Shown in pieces: positions 1 to 6,043 of a stretch of DNA of 7,087 bases (positions are counted from its first letter, which is position 1; every line of letters begins with the position of its first letter). The notes below the pieces were generated by a model that was not told the DNA's origin, did no database searches, and saw only the letters and a list, made by a program, of their open reading frames with translations. Source of the DNA: Desulfarculus sp. (GTDB lineage: Bacteria; Desulfobacterota; Desulfarculia; Desulfarculales; Desulfarculaceae); assembly GCA_020216625.1 (NCBI GenBank), contig JAIUYB010000112.1, positions 1 through 7,087 of the forward strand, read 5' to 3'. The position numbers and the translations under genes were made by a program.

Positions 1-463
1 GGGAGGCGGCGGCGTGGATGCGGGTCAGGATGTCGGCCCCCACCGCGGTGCCCGGATTCTGGCGGGTCCCCCGGGCCAGCTCCCGGCCATCGGCCAGGTC
101 GTGCAGGCTGGCCTGGAGGTGGGTGGAGCCGATGTCCAGGGCCACGCCCAACCCATCGCTTCCCCACAGCTTTTTCGGCAATAACCCCGCGCGCTCGCCC
201 CACTCCGGCTGGGGTGGGACGCCCCGGGTGTCGCCGGGCTCCACCGCCACCAGCACCGGGCCGGCGGAGGTGGCGGCCAGGGTGGCGGTGACCACGTGCC
301 CGGCGGAGCGGATGACCCGCGCGAAATCGTTGAGCAATCCCAGCGGAGTCTGGGGCCAGGCCCCGGTCTCGCGGCGCAGGTGCTTGGCCAGGCGGTCGAT
401 GGTGGCGGTGTTGTCCTGCAGGCTGGGAGGGTTCAGTGGGCAGTGCTGCTTGGTAAGTGACAT
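1..463 (-). CDS. RACo/RamA-type ATP-dependent reductive activase (DUF4445, ASKHA fold), N-terminal part, cut by window edge
   Basis: An open frame of 154 codons runs from ATG at 463-461 to the window edge without a stop, so the C-terminus is missing. Residues 106-124 (GVALDIGSTHLQASLHDL) form the phosphate-1 loop of an ASKHA ATPase. The following GTRQNPGTAVGADILTRI (132-149) matches the N-P-Q-x-x-x-G-x-D-v-i-x-R-I signature of the RACo/RamA family. Upstream, NPPSLQDN (11-18) and VAVEPGDTRG (72-81) resemble the linker and middle domain of RACo. In that family the protein uses ATP to reduce an inactive Co(II) corrinoid protein back to Co(I). No N-terminal [2Fe-2S] ferredoxin domain, as in RACo itself, precedes the linker, and the upstream frame gives no room for one. 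A RamA-like arrangement with C-terminal [4Fe-4S] clusters would lie outside the window. The ATG has no strong Shine-Dalgarno sequence. It diverges from the lipoprotein gene. The family call is fairly secure; the partner protein is unknown. Confidence 0.8.
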   Translation of the reverse strand, partial: MSLTKQHCPLNPPSLQDNTATIDRLAKHLRRETGAWPQTPLGLLNDFARVIRSAGHVVTATLAATSAGPVLVAVEPGDTRGVPPQPEWGERAGLLPKKLWGSDGLGVALDIGSTHLQASLHDLADGRELARGTRQNPGTAVGADILTRIHAAAS

Positions 464-473
464 CTCGCGGCCC

Positions 474-483
474 CGAAATTTCG
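474..483. promoter_or_regulatory. 10-bp perfect palindrome CGAAATTTCG upstream of the activase gene
   Basis: CGAAATTTCG is a perfect palindrome with an AT core in GC-rich surroundings. It ends 10 bp before the activase ATG and lies just downstream of that gene's possible promoter, where a repressor site could sit. Ten bases is short, so chance is a real alternative, and no regulator gene is in view. Confidence 0.2.
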
Positions 484-497
484 CAATGGTTGGCTGG

Positions 498-526
498 ATA
501 TTGGCAAGGCGGGAGGTAAAAGTCAA
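498..526 (-). promoter_or_regulatory. Possible sigma70-type promoter for the activase gene
   Basis: On the minus strand TTGACT (526-521) lies 17 nt upstream of CAATAT (503-498). The -35 box matches 5 of 6 consensus bases, but the -10 box matches only 3 of 6. The predicted start near 491 would leave a leader of about 28 nt before the ATG at 463. The position is right for the activase gene; the weak -10 keeps confidence low. Confidence 0.3.
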
Positions 527-656
527 ACCCGGCGGCCGGGGGGCTTGCGTGCAGTCCCTGGGCTGGGCAAGATTGAAGATGCGGGTTGGGCCTGGAAGCC
601 GAGGGCCGGATTCGCTCCGGCCGGCAACGGGCCCAACGCCAGGGTCACATCATGAC

Positions 657-663
657 AAGGAGG
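657..663 (+). promoter_or_regulatory. Strong Shine-Dalgarno AAGGAGG that fixes the lipoprotein GTG start
   Basis: AAGGAGG lies 8 nt upstream of GTG at 672-674. It decides for the short 74-codon reading over a much longer in-frame extension beginning at position 18, whose N-terminal part is arginine- and proline-rich, covers the antisense of the activase gene and looks like no protein domain. Confidence 0.85.
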
Positions 664-671
664 TTTACAAG

Positions 672-896
672 GTGAAGCGCCTGCTCGCGACCATCCTGGC
701 TCTATCGGCAATGGTGGTCATGCTCACCGCCTGCTCGCACTATTACCGGGTCACCACCTATGACGGACAGGTCTACACCAGCGCCGGCCATCCCAAGCTG
801 GACGAGGACGCCAAGGTCTACAACTTTTACCTGCTGGACGGCAAGAAGGTGATCCTGAACCAGAAGGACGTGAAGGAGATTAAGCAGGAGGACTAG
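672..896 (+). CDS. Small YgdI/YgdR-type (DUF903) lipoprotein
   Basis: A 74-residue protein beginning with GTG and ending with TAG at 894-896. Residues 1-20 form a lipoprotein signal peptide: a basic start (KR), the hydrophobic stretch LLATILALSAMVVML, then the lipobox LTAC with Cys21 as the lipidated residue. Ser22 follows, which does not fit the Asp+2 inner-membrane retention rule, so outer-membrane sorting is likely if the host follows the E. coli rule. The mature part (about 54 residues) has the pattern of the E. coli YgdI/YgdR family: a Y-x-V-T-T-Y-D-G strand, a G-x-P-K-L-D-E-D turn and a C-terminal N-Q-K-D-V-K-E-I strand, forming a small SH3-like beta barrel. The molecular function of the family is not established. 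It stands alone: the activase gene diverges to its left and a strong terminator follows. I see no convincing promoter. Confidence 0.85.
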   Translation: MKRLLATILALSAMVVMLTACSHYYRVTTYDGQVYTSAGHPKLDEDAKVYNFYLLDGKKVILNQKDVKEIKQED

Positions 897-928
897 CGTT
901 CGCTCGCGGCGACGCTCCTGCCGGGTAT

Positions 929-946
929 CGCTCGCACGGGCGAGCG
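929..946. repeat. Short GC-rich hairpin in the lipoprotein 3' region
   Basis: CGCTCGC (929-935) and GCGAGCG (940-946) form a 7-bp perfect stem with loop ACGG, 32 nt after the lipoprotein stop. No T-run follows, so it is not an intrinsic terminator. It may protect the mRNA 3' end or simply reflect GC-rich sequence. ACGCTC at 912-917 could pair with GAGCGT at 942-947 as an alternative. Confidence 0.35.
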
Positions 947-989
947 TCCCGGTCTGGGCTCGGCCACCCAGCGCCCTTTTGGAGGGGGT

Positions 990-1037
990 CCGGGGGGACC
1001 TTTTCGGGCGCCGAAAAGGTCCCCCCGGTTTTTCTTT
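990..1037 (+). terminator. Strong intrinsic terminator after the lipoprotein gene
   Basis: An 18-bp perfect inverted repeat (990-1007 with 1011-1028) with a 3-nt GCG loop is followed directly by TTTTTCTTT (1029-1037). The stem core is CCGGGGGGACC pairing with GGTCCCCCCGG, joined by a TTTTCGG/CCGAAAA top. It ends the lipoprotein transcript about 94 nt after its stop. On the minus strand it lies just past the thiolase stop at 1041, but no T-run follows in that direction. It may therefore stall or stabilise the operon's 3' end without being a typical minus-strand terminator. Confidence 0.92.
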
Positions 1038-1040
1038 CCC

Positions 1041-2234
1041 TTACGAGACCTTGAGCACCACCGCGGCGGCGGTGTCGCCGGCGGCGCAGCCGGCGAACAG
1101 GCCGTAGCCGCCGCCCAGCTTGACCAGCTCCTCGATCAGCTCCACGGTGCAGCGGGTGCCGGTGGGGCCCTGGGGGTGGCCGAAGACCAGGGACGAGCCG
1201 TAGTTGTTGAAGATCCCCTCGGGGATGCCCATCAGGCGGCCCATGATGATGTCGTTGACGCTGAAGGGGTTGTGGGTCTTGACCGCGGCCAGGTCGGCCA
1301 CGGCCAGCCCGGCGTTGGCCAGGGCCATCTGGGCGGCCGGGGTGACGGCGGCGGCCATGCGGGCCTTCTCGGCCCGGGCGTAGCCGTAGCTGAGCACCTG
1401 GATGGTGACGCTCTTGTCGGCGCTGAGCTCCTTGGCCTTGTCCTTGGTGGTGACGATCAGCCCGGCGTTGCCGTCGGCGGGGTGGGTCTGGGCGCCAAAG
1501 GTGATGCAGCCGCCGGGGACCACCGGCTTCAGGGGGGCCAGGCCCTCGGGCGTGCAGGGGCTGATGCCCTCGTCGGTCTCCACGGTCAGGGTCTTTTTCT
1601 TGCTGACGGCGATCTCCACCGGGATCATGTAGCCCTTCTGGAACTCGCGGTCATTGGCCATGGACATCAGGTACTGCTCGTAGCGGCGGATGGCCAGGGC
1701 GTCGGACTCCTCCTTGCTGACGCCGCCATTGTCGGCGGCCACGTTCTCGGCGGTCTTGATCATGGCCTCGCCGCCGTAGGGATCCTTGTTGAAGTTGTCC
1801 ATCAGCCAGTTTTCGTGGATCACCTCGCCGCCCGGTCCCAGGGGGTTGGGCCAGACGCTGTGGGGTCCGTTGGAGCAGCGGTCGGCGGTGGCCACCAACA
1901 CGCAGGAGTAGGTCCCGGTCTGGACCCCGGCCGCGCCGGTGTAGATGCTGGTGGCGCCGGTGGCGCAGGCCTGGCTGATGGTGGGGCCGCTGATGCGGTC
2001 GTTGCCCATCAGGGCGCAGTACCAAGGATTGGCGTAGAACCAGGAGGGCATGCCAATGGTCATGCCGAAGACGCAGCCATCCAGGACCTGGGGGCTGATG
2101 CCGCGCAGGGCCATGAACTTCTTGGTGGTCTCGGCGGCCAGCTTGATGGGGTGCTGGTTCTGGAAGCTCATCTGCCAGCGCGAAAACGGCGAGGACCAGT
2201 AGCCTTTGTGCGGGATATAGGCCTTGTCGAACAT
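1041..2234 (-). CDS. Thiolase (acetyl-CoA acyltransferase family)
   Basis: A 397-residue protein of normal thiolase length, last gene of the four-gene operon. The expected catalytic features are present in order: the nucleophilic cysteine in ISQACATGAT (Cys90), the mid-protein motif HPADGNAGLI (251-260), HNPF (321-324) at the position of the usual NEAF, the GHP histidine in VFGHPQGPTG (His353), and the second cysteine in FAGCAAGD (Cys383). Thiolases cleave 3-ketoacyl-CoA with free CoA, or run in reverse to condense acyl groups. The intact C-H-C set argues for an active enzyme. HNPF resembles the HEAF version of trifunctional-protein/FadI-type thiolases, which handle longer or bulkier acyl chains. 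Direction and substrate cannot be read. The start ATG at 2234-2232 is preferred because AAGGAG lies 6 nt upstream; an in-frame ATG 30 codons earlier adds an arginine-rich stretch outside the family. The neighbouring acyl-CoA synthetase gene ends 130 nt upstream. Confidence 0.9.
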   Translation of the reverse strand: MFDKAYIPHKGYWSSPFSRWQMSFQNQHPIKLAAETTKKFMALRGISPQVLDGCVFGMTIGMPSWFYANPWYCALMGNDRISGPTISQACATGATSIYTGAAGVQTGTYSCVLVATADRCSNGPHSVWPNPLGPGGEVIHENWLMDNFNKDPYGGEAMIKTAENVAADNGGVSKEESDALAIRRYEQYLMSMANDREFQKGYMIPVEIAVSKKKTLTVETDEGISPCTPEGLAPLKPVVPGGCITFGAQTHPADGNAGLIVTTKDKAKELSADKSVTIQVLSYGYARAEKARMAAAVTPAAQMALANAGLAVADLAAVKTHNPFSVNDIIMGRLMGIPEGIFNNYGSSLVFGHPQGPTGTRCTVELIEELVKLGGGYGLFAGCAAGDTAAAVVLKVS

Positions 2235-2240
2235 GTCTTG

Positions 2241-2246
2241 CTCCTT
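2241..2246 (-). promoter_or_regulatory. Shine-Dalgarno AAGGAG deciding the thiolase start
   Basis: Read on the minus strand, AAGGAG (2246-2241) is followed by CAAGAC and then ATG at 2234. It selects this start over the upstream in-frame ATG at 2324. Confidence 0.8.
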
Positions 2247-2324
2247 GGGCTGGTGAACGGATCTACCGACGGGGGACGCATACCTCCCCGCCGTTGTGGT
2301 CACGCTGCGCCGACGGCTTCCCAA

Positions 2325-2352
2325 CCCGGCCGAGGCCCGCGCCCCGGCCGGG
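2325..2352 (-). repeat. GC-rich hairpin in the synthetase-thiolase gap
   Basis: CCCGGCC (2325-2331) and GGCCGGG (2346-2352) form a 7-bp perfect stem with a 14-nt loop, about 12 nt after the synthetase stop on the minus strand. No T-run follows. It could be an mRNA processing or stability element that makes thiolase levels differ from the upstream genes. The rest of the 130-nt gap shows only the thiolase Shine-Dalgarno sequence and no clear promoter. Confidence 0.35.
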
Positions 2353-2364
2353 AGAGGCCGCCGG

Positions 2365-3948
2365 TTATTGCTTCTGGTCGGCCCAGTGGCCGTAACGCTC
2401 GCGCAGGACCCGGTGCAGGATCTTGCCGGTGCCGGTGCGAGGCATTTCGGCCTCGGGGATGAAGTCGATCTTCTTGGGGCGCTTGAAGCCGGCGATCTTG
2501 CCCTTGGTGTATTCGCTCAGCTCCTGGGCCAGCTCGGGGCTGGGTTCATAGCCCTGGTGCAGGATCACGATGGCGGTGACCGACTCGCCCCACTTGGCGT
2601 CCGGCACCCCGATCACGGCCACGTCCTTGACCGCCGGGTGGCCGCCGATGCAGTTCTCCACCTCCGAGGGGTAGACGTTCTCCCCACCGGTGATGATCAT
2701 GTTCTTCTTGCGGTCGACGAGATAGTAGTAGCCCTCCTCGTCGCGATAGGCCATGTCGCCGGCGCTGAAGTAATCGCCCCGGAAGGCGGCCTCGGTCTGC
2801 TCGGGCAGCTTCCAATAGTAGTCGAAGACCATGGGGGTGCGCGAATACAGCTCGCCCACCTGGTTGACGCCCAGCTCGTTGCCGTCCTCGTCCATGATCT
2901 TGATCAGGTCGGTGCCCGGGATCTCGCGGCCGATGGAGCCCAGCTTGTCGAACTGTTCGTGGGGCAGCAGCAGGGTGACCAAGCCGGCCTCGGTGGAGCC
3001 ATAGGCCTCGTAGAGCTGGCTGTTCTTGAAGTATTCCATGATGGCCAGCTTGGTGTCGCGCCGGGCCGGGGCCGAGCTGATCATCAGCTTCTTGACGCAG
3101 TCCACGTTGTACTTGGCCTTCACCTCCTCCGGCAGGGCCAGCATCATGATGTAGTGGGTGGGGACCAGGGAGGTGAAGGTGACCCGCATCTCGGCCAGGG
3201 TCTTGATCATGTGCTCGGGGTCGAAGGAGACCATGTTGTAGACCAGGGCCGTGGCCCCGATGGTGGTGAAGACGAAGGAATAGTAGACGCTGTTGATGTG
3301 GCACATGGGCATCACCAACAGGCCGCGGTCGTCGTGACGGTATTCCAGGGCGGCCACGTTGGTGAAGTACTGGGCGGTGAAGGACTCGTGGGTGCGCACC
3401 ACGCCCTTGGGCCGGCCGGTGGTGCCGGAGGTGTACATGATGATCCAGATGTCGTCGTCCTTGATCTTCAGCGGCGGTTCGCCGGGGTCGCCTCCGGCGA
3501 AGACGTCCTCCAGGTGGGTGTAGCCGGCCGGGGCCGGGCCCTCGCCGAAATAGAAGTAGCGGTCGACCGGGATGGTTTCCAGGTCGTCCTTGGCCCCGTC
3601 CAGGTCGGCCACGAAAGGCTTTTCCACGATGAAGGCGGCGCACTCGGCGTTGTTGACGATGTAGGTGTACTCGGCCGGGGTCAGGCGGAACATGATCGGC
3701 ACCGCGATGAGGCCGCTCTTGGCGAAGGCTCCGTAGATTTCCAGCCACTCCAGGCAATTGTAAGCCAGGATCGCCACCCGGTCGCCCTTTTTGAGCCCCC
3801 GGGCCAACAGCCCGTTGGCCAGGCGGCAGCAGCGCTCGTTCCACTGCTTGAAGGTCAGGGAGCGGTGGAGATCCGCCGCCCCCTCCTTATCGGGATACAG
3901 CGTGGCGTTTACCCGTAGAATGTCACCCACATGCAGCCAACGACTCAT
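2365..3948 (-). CDS. AMP-forming acyl-CoA synthetase (ANL superfamily)
   Basis: A 527-residue protein of full family length. It activates a carboxylic acid with ATP to an acyl-adenylate and transfers it to CoA. The ANL motifs are intact and in order: the phosphate loop YTSGTTGRPKGVV (172-184), YGSTEAG (316-322), SAGDMAYRDEEGYYYLVDRK (395-414) with the adenylate-contacting aspartates, the hinge and GGENVYPSEVE block (421-431), and PRTGTGK (503-509) with Lys509 as the catalytic lysine of the C-terminal lid. The N-terminal domain (about 1-410) and small C-terminal domain (about 415-527) are both complete. Acid specificity (fatty, aromatic or dicarboxylic) cannot be read safely. The start at 3948 is set by GGGAGG 8 nt upstream; an in-frame ATG 16 codons earlier gives a prolyl/arginyl extension without family likeness. 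It follows the activator gene after 67 nt and presumably supplies the CoA thioester used by the operon's other enzymes. Confidence 0.93.
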   Translation of the reverse strand: MSRWLHVGDILRVNATLYPDKEGAADLHRSLTFKQWNERCCRLANGLLARGLKKGDRVAILAYNCLEWLEIYGAFAKSGLIAVPIMFRLTPAEYTYIVNNAECAAFIVEKPFVADLDGAKDDLETIPVDRYFYFGEGPAPAGYTHLEDVFAGGDPGEPPLKIKDDDIWIIMYTSGTTGRPKGVVRTHESFTAQYFTNVAALEYRHDDRGLLVMPMCHINSVYYSFVFTTIGATALVYNMVSFDPEHMIKTLAEMRVTFTSLVPTHYIMMLALPEEVKAKYNVDCVKKLMISSAPARRDTKLAIMEYFKNSQLYEAYGSTEAGLVTLLLPHEQFDKLGSIGREIPGTDLIKIMDEDGNELGVNQVGELYSRTPMVFDYYWKLPEQTEAAFRGDYFSAGDMAYRDEEGYYYLVDRKKNMIITGGENVYPSEVENCIGGHPAVKDVAVIGVPDAKWGESVTAIVILHQGYEPSPELAQELSEYTKGKIAGFKRPKKIDFIPEAEMPRTGTGKILHRVLRERYGHWADQKQ

Positions 3949-3956
3949 GAGACGAT

Positions 3957-3962
3957 CCTCCC
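3957..3962 (-). promoter_or_regulatory. Shine-Dalgarno GGGAGG deciding the synthetase start
   Basis: GGGAGG on the minus strand (3962-3957) is 8 nt before ATG at 3948-3946, which favours this start over the in-frame ATG at 3996. Confidence 0.75.
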
Positions 3963-3977
3963 TGCCCGGTTTGGTGG

Positions 3978-4008
3978 GGCCGGGGCGGGAGAACACCCAC
4001 GCCCGGCC
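3978..4008 (-). repeat. Imperfect hairpin between activator and synthetase genes
   Basis: GGCCGGGGCG (3978-3987) and CGCCCGGCC (4000-4008) pair with one bulged base around a 12-nt loop. It fills most of the 67-nt gap after the activator stop. No T-run follows on the minus strand, so it is not a classical terminator. It may be a processing or stability structure, or simply GC-rich sequence. Confidence 0.3.
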
Positions 4009-4015
4009 GGTTGTC

Positions 4016-4798
4016 CTAGCGCGCTGGTTCGTGGGAGCGCAACGCGATGAGCGCCACGCCGATGGCCCCGGCCAATTGGGGCTGGGGCGGGGTCAGGACC
4101 TCGCGGCCCAGCTCCTGGGCCATCATCTCCACCAGATAGGGATTGTGGGCCACGACACCCCCGGTCATGACCACGGCCCCCTCGATGGAGTCCATTTCCA
4201 GGACGCGCTTGATGACACTGCGGAACAGGCCCTTGACCAGGGCCGAGAGGGGCGCGCCCTCCCGGATCTTGCCCAGGACCTCGGTGGCGGTGAAGACGGT
4301 GCAGAAGGCCCCCAAACGGGCCTCGTCCTCGGCTTGACGGGCAAGGGAATCCATGCTTTCCAGGGGCAAATCCAGGCGCAGGGCCATTTCCTCCAGAAAG
4401 GCCCCGGTGCCGGCGGCGCACTTGCGGTTCATCTTGAAGTCAAGGCGCTGTCCCTGGGCGTTGACCTTGATGATCTTGTTGTCCTGGCCGCCGATGTCGA
4501 TGACGGTCAGGGCGCGGGGAAAGAAATGATAGGCCGCCGCGGCGTGGGCGGCGATTTCGGTGCGGGTCTCGCTGGCCAGGGGGAGGTTCTTGCGGCCGTA
4601 GCCGCAGGCGAAGACGGCGGTCAGTTCCTCGGGCCGGGCCCCGGCTTGGGCCAGGGCCTCGTCCAGGGCGCGGGCCCCGGCCAGGGCGAAGTCCACCCCG
4701 GTGCGCAGCACCGCCCCGCCCAGCAGGCGGCCGGACGGGTCCAGGACCGCGGCCTTGGTGGCCGCCGCGCCGATGTCGATGCCCGCGGCCAGCTTCAC
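4016..4798 (-). CDS. ATPase activator of 2-hydroxyacyl-CoA dehydratase / benzoyl-CoA reductase type (HgdC/BcrD family)
   Basis: A 260-residue BadF/BadG/BcrA/BcrD-family ASKHA ATPase, the usual length for HgdC-like activators. In the family a homodimer holds one [4Fe-4S] cluster at its interface and uses ATP hydrolysis to transfer one very low-potential electron to its partner. Visible motifs: the phosphate-1 loop GIDIGAAATK (6-15), phosphate-2 DIGGQDNKII (101-110), cluster ligand Cys127 in NRKCAAGTGAFLE (124-136), second ligand Cys166 in FCTVFTATEV (165-174), and the adenosine loop MTGGVVAHN (211-219). Both cluster cysteines are present. One oddity is that the phosphate-1 loop reads G-A-A-A-T-K where HgdC-like proteins usually have G-S-T-A-S/T-K. 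The start is GTG at 4798-4796, overlapping the upstream TGA as GTGA, with GGAGGAG 8 nt upstream inside the preceding gene. Tight translational coupling makes the preceding protein its natural partner. Confidence 0.93.
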   Translation of the reverse strand: MKLAAGIDIGAAATKAAVLDPSGRLLGGAVLRTGVDFALAGARALDEALAQAGARPEELTAVFACGYGRKNLPLASETRTEIAAHAAAAYHFFPRALTVIDIGGQDNKIIKVNAQGQRLDFKMNRKCAAGTGAFLEEMALRLDLPLESMDSLARQAEDEARLGAFCTVFTATEVLGKIREGAPLSALVKGLFRSVIKRVLEMDSIEGAVVMTGGVVAHNPYLVEMMAQELGREVLTPPQPQLAGAIGVALIALRSHEPAR

Positions 4799-6030
4799 GC
4801 GGCCAGCTCCTCCATCTGCTCCACGAAGGCCTCCAGGTTGGTCTTGGCCTGCTCGTCGCTGAACAGCCGCAGGTCGTTGAGGTCGCCGTTGAGCACCAGG
4901 GTGGAGAGCCCCAGGTTCCGGGCCAGGCGCTGGGGCATGGCGTAGCGGTTGTTGCTGTTGTTGGGGCAGGTCTTGGCGTCGTGGAAGATGACGCCCTTGA
5001 CCCCGAAGCGCTCCACCCATTGATGAATGTAGCGCTCCTTGTATTCGTCGTCGCGCACGATGAACAGCTCCAGGTAGGCCCGGGCCATGGACTCGAAGGG
5101 ATCGCGCTCGTCGAAGGCGTCGAAGATCCAGGAGTTGCAGTAGGTGCTGGCCACCACCGCCGCCTTGGCCTCGCTCAACAGGTCGCTGAGCATGCGCAGG
5201 CGGCCCCAGACCGGCATGCCCTCCCAATAGAGCCGGTGGCGCTCGCCGGGCACCGCCGCGACGCCGTCGGCGATGCGCTGGTCCATCTCGGCGAGAAGCA
5301 GATCGTAGTATTCCACCGCCTCGGGCAGGCCGCGCAGGACCACGGCCGGGGCCATGTGGATGGTGTGGTCGAAGAAGGTCATGGGGCTGGGCGTCCGGGA
5401 GGCCAGCTCCAACACCCGCCGCCAGCGCAGGGTGCACTCCTTGGACAGACGCACCGTCTCGCGCAGGCGGTCGAGGTCGAATTTGTTGCCGCTGACCCGC
5501 TCCAGGGTGGGAATCAGGTCCTTGAACTGGGCCACCACGTCGGCCACGTGGTGGGATTTGACCTCGCCCAGGCCGCGATGGCTGCGCACCCCCACGATGG
5601 GGACGTTCCAATGGCGGGCGTAGAAGGCGAACCAGTCCTCCACGTCGCGGCACTGGTTGGTGTTGAAAACCAGCACGTCGGCCTTGGGCACCGTGGCGAT
5701 GCCATAGGCCTGGGTGAGCGGGGTGACGCCCTTGAGGAACGCGCCCACGTCGGCGGTGAGGTAGGAGCAGATGTCGGGCGAGTAGCCGGCCGCGTTGGCG
5801 GTGGGTATAACTTCGGTGGCCATGCGGGTCGCGCCCAACAGCGCCCCGTGGTTCTCGGGGTAGTAGACCGCGAAGCCCATGGCGTGCAGCAATTCGGCCG
5901 GCCCCACGCTGGTGCACCAGGCGACCTTGGGCCGGCCCTCGCGGGCGGCCTGGTCCAGGCCCAGGAAATGCCCGGCCATGAGCTCTTTCATCTTTTTGGT
6001 GGCCTTGATCGGCGGCGGGGCGTCGGGCAT
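4795..6030 (-). CDS. 2-hydroxyacyl-CoA dehydratase D-component / benzoyl-CoA reductase-like [4Fe-4S] protein (HgdB/BcrC family)
   Basis: A 411-residue member of the HgdB/BcrB/BcrC/FldB-C superfamily, first gene of the operon. Numbering from the ATG at 6030, the three cysteines expected to hold the catalytic [4Fe-4S] cluster are Cys88 in DICSYLTADVG, Cys127 in NQCRDVEDWF and Cys355 in HDAKTCPNNSNNRY. The C-terminal block with LVLNGDLNDLRLFSDEQ (about 378-394) and TNLEAFVEQ is typical. Three more cysteines are present: Cys39 in WCTSVGPAELLHAMG, Cys199 and Cys298 in ASTYCNSW. Family members take an electron from the activator and remove water from 2-hydroxyacyl-CoA via a ketyl radical, or reduce an aryl ring in benzoyl-CoA reductase. 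Only one such subunit is encoded here; classical enzymes are heterodimers. It could work as a homodimer, as double-cubane proteins do, or pair with a subunit encoded elsewhere. GGGAG 8 nt upstream favours the ATG at 6030; an in-frame ATG at 6045 lacks such a site. Confidence 0.9.
   Translation of the reverse strand: MPDAPPPIKATKKMKELMAGHFLGLDQAAREGRPKVAWCTSVGPAELLHAMGFAVYYPENHGALLGATRMATEVIPTANAAGYSPDICSYLTADVGAFLKGVTPLTQAYGIATVPKADVLVFNTNQCRDVEDWFAFYARHWNVPIVGVRSHRGLGEVKSHHVADVVAQFKDLIPTLERVSGNKFDLDRLRETVRLSKECTLRWRRVLELASRTPSPMTFFDHTIHMAPAVVLRGLPEAVEYYDLLLAEMDQRIADGVAAVPGERHRLYWEGMPVWGRLRMLSDLLSEAKAAVVASTYCNSWIFDAFDERDPFESMARAYLELFIVRDDEYKERYIHQWVERFGVKGVIFHDAKTCPNNSNNRYAMPQRLARNLGLSTLVLNGDLNDLRLFSDEQAKTNLEAFVEQMEELAA
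4807..4813 (-). promoter_or_regulatory. Shine-Dalgarno GGAGGAG for the activator, inside the upstream gene
   Basis: GGAGGAG (4813-4807) lies 8 nt before the GTG start at 4798 and is formed by the last codons of the preceding gene. With the GTGA stop/start overlap it supports coupled translation of the two partners and fixes the GTG start within a frame that stays open far upstream. Confidence 0.8.
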
Positions 6031-6038
6031 GGAGGCGT

Positions 6039-6043
6039 CTCCC
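6039..6043 (-). promoter_or_regulatory. Shine-Dalgarno GGGAG deciding the dehydratase-like start
   Basis: GGGAG (6043-6039) stands 8 nt before ATG at 6030-6028. It overlaps the alternative in-frame ATG (6045-6043), which has no good ribosome site of its own. The two starts differ by only five residues. Confidence 0.6.

Noticed and set aside
18..671. In-frame N-terminal extension of the lipoprotein
   Set aside because: It is antisense to the activase gene, has no domain likeness, and would bury the signal peptide and lipobox in the middle of a protein.
1176..2462. Plus-strand open frame (428 codons) opposite the thiolase
   Set aside because: Low-complexity Gly/Ala/Val/His-rich translation, no ribosome site, antisense to a thiolase with complete catalytic residues.
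2296..3918. Long plus-strand open frame (540 codons) opposite the acyl-CoA synthetase
   Set aside because: It is the antisense of a synthetase with all ANL motifs intact. Its translation is rich in Gly, His, Val, Leu and Asp with no domain likeness, as expected for the antisense of GC-rich coding DNA.
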